A DNA stretch of 21,123 nucleotides from NCBI GenBank assembly GCA_937872165.1, contig CALMOR010000092.1, positions 1 through 21,123 of the forward strand. The letters run 5' to 3'. Source of the DNA: an uncultured Burkholderiales bacterium (GTDB taxonomy: Bacteria; Pseudomonadota; Gammaproteobacteria; Burkholderiales; Burkholderiaceae_D). The position numbers and the translations under genes are program-made. The notes beneath the pieces are model-generated. The model was not told the origin of the DNA, ran no database searches, and saw nothing but the letters and a program-made list of their open reading frames with translations. Of the stretch, positions 16,304 to 21,123 are shown one piece after another. Position 1 is the first letter of the stretch. Each line of letters starts with the position of its first letter.

Positions 16304-17545
16304 GTGGTCAGCACGGACAGCAGCACCAGCGACATCGAAGGATGCGGCACCGTGAGCGGCGGCGGCCCGATCCTCTGCGTCGTCGGCGCGCGGCCCAACT
16401 ACATGAAGATGGCGCCGATCATCCGGGCGCTCGCGGCATTCGGCGACGCGGTACCGCCGGTCCTCGTCCATACCGGCCAGCACTACGACGCGGCGATGAA
16501 CGACAGCTTCTTCACCGCGCTCGGGATGCCGCGTCCCGCGGTCAACCTCGAGGTCGGTTCGGCGAGCCACGCCGTGCAGACGGCCGAGATCATGAAGCGC
16601 TTCGAACCGGTCCTCGACGCCCATGCGCCGGCCGCCGTGCTCGTGGTCGGCGACGTCAACTCCACCATCGCCTGCGCGCTGGTGGCGGCGAAGAAGGGCG
16701 TCCCCGTCGTGCATGTCGAGGCCGGTCTGCGCAGCTACGACCGCCGCATGCCCGAGGAGATCAACCGCGTCCTGACCGACCAGATCGCGGACCTGCTGTA
16801 CACCACCGAACGTTCGGCCGCGGCCAATCTCCACGCCGAGGGCGTCGCCGACGAGCGCATCGTCTTCGTCGGCAACGTGATGATCGACACGCTGCTGGCC
16901 AACCGGTCCGCCGCGGTGCCCGCGAGCACGACGCTGGCGGGGCTGCCGCTCGCGGCATCGGTCTTCGCGACCGGGCGCGAGCCGCGCTACGGCGTGGTCA
17001 CGCTCCATCGCCCGTCCAACGTCGACGACCGCGACACGCTCGGTCGCCTGATCGGCGCGCTGAACACGATCTCCCGCCAGCTTCCGCTGGTGCTCGCGCT
17101 GCATCCGCGCACCCGTGCCCGCATCGAGGAGTTCGGCCTCGCGGCCGCCTTCGAAGCCGACCGCGTCGCCATCCTGCCGCCGCAGGGCTACCTCGAGATG
17201 CTCGGCCTGATGGCGCAGGCGACGCTGGTGCTGACCGACTCGGGCGGTCTCCAGGAAGAGACGACCGCGCTCGGCGTGCCGTGCCTGACGCTGCGCGAGA
17301 ACACCGAACGTCCGATCACGATCGTCGAAGGCACCAACACGCTGTGCGGCACCGATGCCGCCCGTATCGTCCACGAGGCGACGGACATCCTCGCCACCGG
17401 CGGCAAGCGCGGTCGCTCGCCCGAACTGTGGGACGGTCGTGCGGCCGAGCGCATCGCCGCGCATCTCGCATCGTGGATCGCCGCCCGCGGCGCGGTCGCG
17501 GCCGGTCCGGCGCCTTCGATTCCCGCGATCCTGAAGGCGGCCTGA
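16304..17545 (+). CDS. wecB: UDP-N-acetylglucosamine 2-epimerase, non-hydrolysing (WecB)
   Basis: A 413-residue cytoplasmic enzyme interconverting UDP-GlcNAc and UDP-ManNAc, a precursor for ManNAc or ManNAcA units. Family motifs are VVGARPNYMKMAPI (26-39), VVGDVNST (114-121), VEAGLRSYDRRMPEEINR (138-155), TLHRPSN (233-239) and LTDSGGLQEETTALGVPCL (310-328), with the expected catalytic Asp116, Glu139 and His235. Two starts are possible. GTG 16304 has GGAG (16293-16296) seven bases upstream and lies four bases after the ATPase stop; GTG 16352 has AAGGA nine bases upstream and gives the more usual N-terminus, removing a polar 16-residue extension. The first was chosen on spacing; the choice does not change the function. 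Its presence suggests the EPS contains ManNAc-derived sugar. Confidence 0.93.
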   Translation: MVSTDSSTSDIEGCGTVSGGGPILCVVGARPNYMKMAPIIRALAAFGDAVPPVLVHTGQHYDAAMNDSFFTALGMPRPAVNLEVGSASHAVQTAEIMKRFEPVLDAHAPAAVLVVGDVNSTIACALVAAKKGVPVVHVEAGLRSYDRRMPEEINRVLTDQIADLLYTTERSAAANLHAEGVADERIVFVGNVMIDTLLANRSAAVPASTTLAGLPLAASVFATGREPRYGVVTLHRPSNVDDRDTLGRLIGALNTISRQLPLVLALHPRTRARIEEFGLAAAFEADRVAILPPQGYLEMLGLMAQATLVLTDSGGLQEETTALGVPCLTLRENTERPITIVEGTNTLCGTDAARIVHEATDILATGGKRGRSPELWDGRAAERIAAHLASWIAARGAVAAGPAPSIPAILKAA

Positions 17546-17546
17546 C

Positions 17547-18467
17547 ATGTACACGCATCTCGTCACCACGCCGCCGGCCGAACGCTTTCGCGAGTCGCAG
17601 TCGCATCGCGACGCGTTGCGCCTGCAGGCCGACCAGACCGTCAACGCGCTGACCATCGACGTCGAGGATTACTTCCAGGTCTCGGCCTTCGCGCCGTTCA
17701 TCGAACGCACGGCGTGGGACGGCATCCCGTGCCGGGCCGAGGCCAACGTCGAGCGCATCCTCGAGATGCTGGCCGAGCACGATGCGAAGGCCACGTTCTT
17801 CACGCTCGGCTGGATCGCCGAGCGCCATCCGTCCATCGTGCGCGCCATCGTCGCCGCGGGTCACGAGCTCGCCAGTCACGGCTACGGGCACCTGCGCGCG
17901 TCGGACCAGAGCCGCGCCGAGTTCACCGAAGACATCGTCGACGCGAAGAAGCTGCTCGAGGACATCGGCGGCGTCGCGGTCGCCGGCTACCGCGCGCCGA
18001 GCTTCTCGATCAACCAGGACAACCTCTGGGCGCTCGACTGCATCCGCGAGGCCGGATATCGCTACAGCTCGAGCATCTATCCGGTCAGGCACGATCATTA
18101 CGGCATGCCCGACGCGCCGCGCTTCGCCTATGCGTCGCTGCCCGAGCTCGTCGAGGTGCCGGTCACCACCGTCGAACTCTTCAACCGCAACTGGCCCGCG
18201 GGCGGCGGCGGATGGTTCCGTCTGCTGCCGTATGCGATGTCGCGCTGGCTGATCCGGCGCGTCAACCGCGTCGACGGCGAGTCGTGCATGTTCTATTTCC
18301 ATCCGTGGGAGATCGACCCTTCGCAGCCGCGCGTGGCCGGCATCGACGCGAAGACGCGCTTCCGGCACTACGTCAACCTCGCCCGCATGCAGGACCGGCT
18401 CGGTCGCCTGCTCGAAGACTTCCGCTGGAACCGCGTCGATCGCGTGTTCCTGCGCGACGTCGCCTGA
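17547..18467 (+). CDS. XrtA-system polysaccharide deacetylase (NodB fold plus DUF3473)
   Basis: A 306-residue carbohydrate esterase family 4-like protein. The NodB core has TIDVEDYF (36-43) with catalytic Asp38 and the metal-binding pair His111/His115 in SHGYGH, plus YRAPSFS (148-154). The C-terminal DUF3473 part contains GGWFRLLPY (221-229) and FYFHPWEIDP (249-258), diagnostic of the PEP-CTERM-associated family. It probably removes N-acetyl groups from the glycan or its lipid-linked intermediates. No signal peptide or membrane segment is seen, so a cytoplasmic site is likely. The first 32 residues before NALTIDVEDYFQ are a polar extension that most members lack; no better in-frame start was found. 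The ATG is one base after the wecB stop, with GAAGG nine bases upstream, so the two are coupled. Confidence 0.93.
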   Translation: MYTHLVTTPPAERFRESQSHRDALRLQADQTVNALTIDVEDYFQVSAFAPFIERTAWDGIPCRAEANVERILEMLAEHDAKATFFTLGWIAERHPSIVRAIVAAGHELASHGYGHLRASDQSRAEFTEDIVDAKKLLEDIGGVAVAGYRAPSFSINQDNLWALDCIREAGYRYSSSIYPVRHDHYGMPDAPRFAYASLPELVEVPVTTVELFNRNWPAGGGGWFRLLPYAMSRWLIRRVNRVDGESCMFYFHPWEIDPSQPRVAGIDAKTRFRHYVNLARMQDRLGRLLEDFRWNRVDRVFLRDVA

Positions 18468-18501
18468 GTCCCCGATCGACGACAGCCGGGTCCACCGCAC
18501 G

Positions 18502-19704
18502 ATGAAAGCCGAAGTCCTCGACTCCCCGCGCACCGCCGCCGGCACGCCGTTCGCGCTGCTGGATGCCGCCCGTGCGTCGCCGCACGACGACGTCGGGCCG
18601 CCGTCGCGTCTCGAGGCTCGCCTCGAGGTCCCGAGCGGCCGCGCCTCCGCGGAGACCGCGACCACGATCGTGCGCGAGCTGTCCGACGGCGATCGCCCGC
18701 GCTGGGACGCGTTCGTCACGGCGTCGCCGGACGGGACCTTCTTCCATCGCGCCGCATGGCGCGACATCGTCGAGGAAGTGTTCGGCCATCGCACGGTGTT
18801 CCTCCATGCCGAGCGCGACGGTCGCATCGTCGGCGTGCTGCCGCTCGCCAGGCAGAAGAGCCTGCTGTTCGGCGACGCGCTGATCTCGCTGCCGTTCTGC
18901 GTGTACGGCGGCGTGGTCGCCGACGACGCGACGGCCGCCGACGCGCTGCTCGATGCGGCCGAGACCCGCGCACGCGCTCTCGGCGTCGGTCACCTCGAGT
19001 GCCGCAACCTCCATCGCCGTCGACGCGAGAGCGGGACCGACGCGTGGACCACGACCGACCTCTACGTCACGTTCCGCAAGGAGATCGTCGCCGACGCCGA
19101 GGCCAACATGCTGGCGATCCCGCGCAAGCAGCGGGCGATGGTCCGCAAGGGCATCAAGGCCGGTCTCGTCGGTCACGTCGACGATACGGTCGAGCGCTTC
19201 TTCCCGCTCTACGCCGACAACACGCATCGTCACGGGACGCCGGCGCAATCGCGCCGCTACTTCGAGACGCTGCAGCGGACCTTCGGCGACGACTGCCGGG
19301 TCCTCACCGTCACCACGCCGCGAGGCGAGGCCGTCTCGAGCGTGCTCGCGTTCCGCTTTCGCGACGAGGTGCTGCCTTACTACGCGGGCGACGCGACGAT
19401 CTCGCGCGAGACCGCGGCCAACGACTTCAAGTACTGGGACCTGATGCGACGTTCGGCGGAGGAGGGCTGCACGCTGTTCGACTACGGGCGCAGCAAGGTC
19501 GGCACCGGTCCCTACGACTTCAAGCGCAACTGGGGCTTCGTGCCGCAGCCGCTGCCGTACGAGTACAAGCTGGTCCGCGCACCGAAGGTGCCCGAGAACA
19601 ACCCGCTCAATCCCAAGTACCGGGCTTTCATCGCGCTGTGGCGTCGCATGCCGCTCGCGATGGCCAACCGTCTCGGCCCGTTGATCGCGAGGAGCCTCGG
19701 CTGA
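18502..19704 (+). CDS. FemAB-like XrtA/PEP-CTERM-associated transferase
   Basis: A 400-residue member of the FemAB/GNAT-like group. Conserved stretches are RWDAFVTASPDGTFFHRAAWRD (67-88), LARQKSLLFGDALISLPFCVYGG (115-137), IPRKQRAMVRKG (206-217) and NDFKYWDLMRRSAEEGCTLFDYGRSK (307-332), followed by YDFKRNWGF. FemAB relatives transfer aminoacyl or acyl groups to glycans; here the acceptor is probably the EPS or its precursor, but this is inference. The first 56 residues are a low-complexity Ala/Pro/Asp-rich extension. An in-frame GTG at 18670 would give 344 residues, closer to the family length, but it has no well-spaced ribosome site (GGAG 15 bases away). ATG 18502 itself has only a weak site. 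The gap from the deacetylase gene is 34 bases and the stop overlaps the next start. Confidence 0.9.
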   Translation: MKAEVLDSPRTAAGTPFALLDAARASPHDDVGPPSRLEARLEVPSGRASAETATTIVRELSDGDRPRWDAFVTASPDGTFFHRAAWRDIVEEVFGHRTVFLHAERDGRIVGVLPLARQKSLLFGDALISLPFCVYGGVVADDATAADALLDAAETRARALGVGHLECRNLHRRRRESGTDAWTTTDLYVTFRKEIVADAEANMLAIPRKQRAMVRKGIKAGLVGHVDDTVERFFPLYADNTHRHGTPAQSRRYFETLQRTFGDDCRVLTVTTPRGEAVSSVLAFRFRDEVLPYYAGDATISRETAANDFKYWDLMRRSAEEGCTLFDYGRSKVGTGPYDFKRNWGFVPQPLPYEYKLVRAPKVPENNPLNPKYRAFIALWRRMPLAMANRLGPLIARSLG

Positions 19705-21056
19705 TGGACGACCTGCTCTTCCTCGCGCATCGCATCCCCTATCCGCCGAACAAGGGCGACAAGCTGCGTTCGTACCACGTGCTGAAGCACCTCGCGAAGC
19801 GCTATCGCGTGCACCTCGGGACCTTCGTCGACGACGCCGCCGACTGGCAGCACGTCGATACGGTGCGCACCTTGTGCGGCGGCGAGACGCGGTTCGTCCG
19901 CCTGTCGCCGCGCGCGGCCCGGATGCGGAGCGCCGTCGGTCTCGCGACAGGTCAGGCGCTGGCGCTTCCCTACTACCGCGACGCGCGCATGACGCGCTGG
20001 GTCGACGAGCTCGTCGAGCGCCGCGACATCCGCCGTGTCGTGGTGTTCTCGTCGCCGATGGCGCAGTACGTCAACGAGCTCGAGGACGTCGATCGCCTGA
20101 TCGATTTCGTTGACGTCGACTCCGACAAGTGGAACCAGTACGCCGACGCGAGCGGGCGCGCGATGGCGTGGTTGTACCGCCGCGAAGCCGAACGCCTGCT
20201 GGCGTTCGAACGCTACAGCGCGTCGCGTGCGATCGCCAGCGTCTTCGTCACCAAGCCCGAGTCGGCGCTGTTCCGCAAGCTCGCGGGCGATCTGATCTCT
20301 CCGGTCATCACGGTCGAGAACGGCGTCGACGCCGACTACTTCTCGCCGGACGGCATCGCCGTGCCCGAAGGCTGGACCCGCGCCCGCGGCGACGCGGCCA
20401 ACCACAGCATCGTGTTCACCGGCGCGATGGACTACAGGCCGAACATCGACGCGGCCGCCTGGTTCAGCCGCGAGGTCCTGCCGTTGATCCGCCACCGTCT
20501 GCCCGACGCGAGCTTCTGGATCGTCGGTGCGCGTCCGAGCGCCGAGGTCCGGGCGCTCGCGCGTGCGGGCGAGATCCACGTCACCGGCACCGTGCCCGAA
20601 GTGCGGCCCTATCTGGCCCACGCGGGCGTCGTGGTGGTTCCGATGCGGCTCGCGCGCGGCATCCAGAACAAGGCGCTCGAAGCGATGGCGATGGGCGCGG
20701 CGACGATCGTCTCGACGACCTCCGCGGTCGCACTCAACGCGACGGCCGGCCGCGACTTCGAACTCGCCGACGACGCCGAGTCGTTCGCGCGTTCGGTGAT
20801 CGACCTGCTCGCGGACCCTGCGGCACGCGCTGCGCTCGGCAAGGCCGGCCGCGAGGCGGTGCTCGAGAACTACGACTGGTCGCGCAATCTCGCCCGCATC
20901 GATCGCTGCTTCGACTCGGGCTTCGATCGCAGCGTCGATCAGCTCTTCGACGTGCCCGCTCGCGACGAGCCGACCGAGGCGTCTTCGCCGACGCTGCGCT
21001 TCGCACGCCGCACACCGCCCGGACCCTTCCTCGCGACCGAGGTCGAACATGCCTGA
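19704..21056 (+). CDS. PEP-CTERM/XrtA-system glycosyltransferase (TIGR03087-like, GT4 fold)
   Basis: A 450-residue cytoplasmic glycosyltransferase that probably extends the lipid-linked glycan. The N-terminus LLFLAHRIPYPPNKGDKLRSYH (4-25) is the family signature. Further motifs are DFVDVDSDKWNQYA (134-147), VENGVDADYFSP (204-215), FTGAMDYRPNIDA (238-250) and the donor-binding VPMRLARGIQNKALEAMAMG (312-331), with Glu326 in the EX7E-like position. Residues about 405-450 are a polar tail past the usual family end near 400. Its ATG overlaps the FemAB stop by one base (TGATG) with AGGAG nine bases upstream. It ends inside the next gene, so translational coupling is likely on both sides. The sugar donor is unknown. 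Confidence 0.93.
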   Translation: MDDLLFLAHRIPYPPNKGDKLRSYHVLKHLAKRYRVHLGTFVDDAADWQHVDTVRTLCGGETRFVRLSPRAARMRSAVGLATGQALALPYYRDARMTRWVDELVERRDIRRVVVFSSPMAQYVNELEDVDRLIDFVDVDSDKWNQYADASGRAMAWLYRREAERLLAFERYSASRAIASVFVTKPESALFRKLAGDLISPVITVENGVDADYFSPDGIAVPEGWTRARGDAANHSIVFTGAMDYRPNIDAAAWFSREVLPLIRHRLPDASFWIVGARPSAEVRALARAGEIHVTGTVPEVRPYLAHAGVVVVPMRLARGIQNKALEAMAMGAATIVSTTSAVALNATAGRDFELADDAESFARSVIDLLADPAARAALGKAGREAVLENYDWSRNLARIDRCFDSGFDRSVDQLFDVPARDEPTEASSPTLRFARRTPPGPFLATEVEHA

Positions 21057-21123
21057 AGCGACCGGGACCCTGGGTACGACGCGGCCCGCGACGCCATCGC
21101 GTTCGCGCCGCGTCGTCGGCGAC
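21049..21123 (+). CDS. Start of next operon gene, possibly exosortase A, cut by window edge
   Basis: An ATG at 21049 with GAGG (21039-21042) six bases upstream opens a frame of 25 codons to the window edge, overlapping the glycosyltransferase end by eight bases. The visible residues (MPEATGTLGTTRPATPSRSR and onward) are polar and Arg/Thr-rich and show no domain. In XrtA loci the gene after this glycosyltransferase is commonly xrtA, the exosortase, whose cytoplasmic N-terminus precedes its first membrane helix. The identity is from context only. Confidence 0.55.
   Translation, partial: MPEATGTLGTTRPATPSRSRRVVGD

Overview
The window is a GC-rich piece of a Gram-negative chromosome, most likely a beta- or gammaproteobacterium. 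The evidence is outer-membrane lipoproteins, an OPX-type export protein, a beta-barrel protein ending in Phe, and an almost complete XrtA (exosortase A)/PEP-CTERM exopolysaccharide locus. All families were recognised by reading translated motifs; no database search was run. I see no tRNA, rRNA, CRISPR array, insertion sequence or phage gene.

Layout. (1) 1-597, minus strand: the N-terminal 199 codons of a secreted PQQ-dependent sugar (sorbosone-type) dehydrogenase, cut by the window edge. (2) 598-860: a control region between divergent genes with an inverted repeat and a good sigma-54 promoter facing right. (3) 861-1571, plus strand: a small exported PEP-CTERM cargo protein, convergent with (4) the minus-strand cluster 9462-1633: initiating sugar transferase, histidine kinase PrsK, sigma-54 activator PrsR and TPR lipoprotein PrsT. 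A bidirectional hairpin at 1586-1614 separates (3) and (4). (5) 9463-10242: about 780 bases without a credible gene, holding a second near-consensus sigma-54 promoter, an octamer tandem repeat, an AT-richer inverted-repeat element and a perfect hairpin. (6) 10243 to the right edge, plus strand: a tightly packed EPS operon encoding OPX export lipoprotein, chain-length determinant, tyrosine autokinase, outer-membrane beta-barrel protein, ExeA-like ATPase, WecB epimerase, polysaccharide deacetylase, FemAB-like transferase, a GT4-like glycosyltransferase, and the first 25 codons of a further gene where exosortase A would be expected.

How it fits together. The sugar transferase would start a lipid-linked glycan, WecB would supply UDP-ManNAc, the glycosyltransferase would extend, the deacetylase and FemAB-like protein would modify, and the Wzz/kinase/OPX/beta-barrel set would control length and export. 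PEP-CTERM proteins would be processed by the exosortase and placed on the surface with the polysaccharide. PrsK and PrsR are the local two-component pair, and PrsR carries the GAFTGA loop that contacts sigma-54 polymerase. The most interesting result is that both the cargo gene and the EPS operon have GG-N10-GC sigma-54 promoters, each preceded (about 103 and 135 bases upstream) by copies of one 14-base motif that differ at a single base. This suggests one PrsR regulon covering cargo and polysaccharide. The gene system is a known type; the candidate operator and several hairpins are what may be new. No flippase, polymerase or EpsI-type protein is visible, and these presumably lie beyond the right edge.
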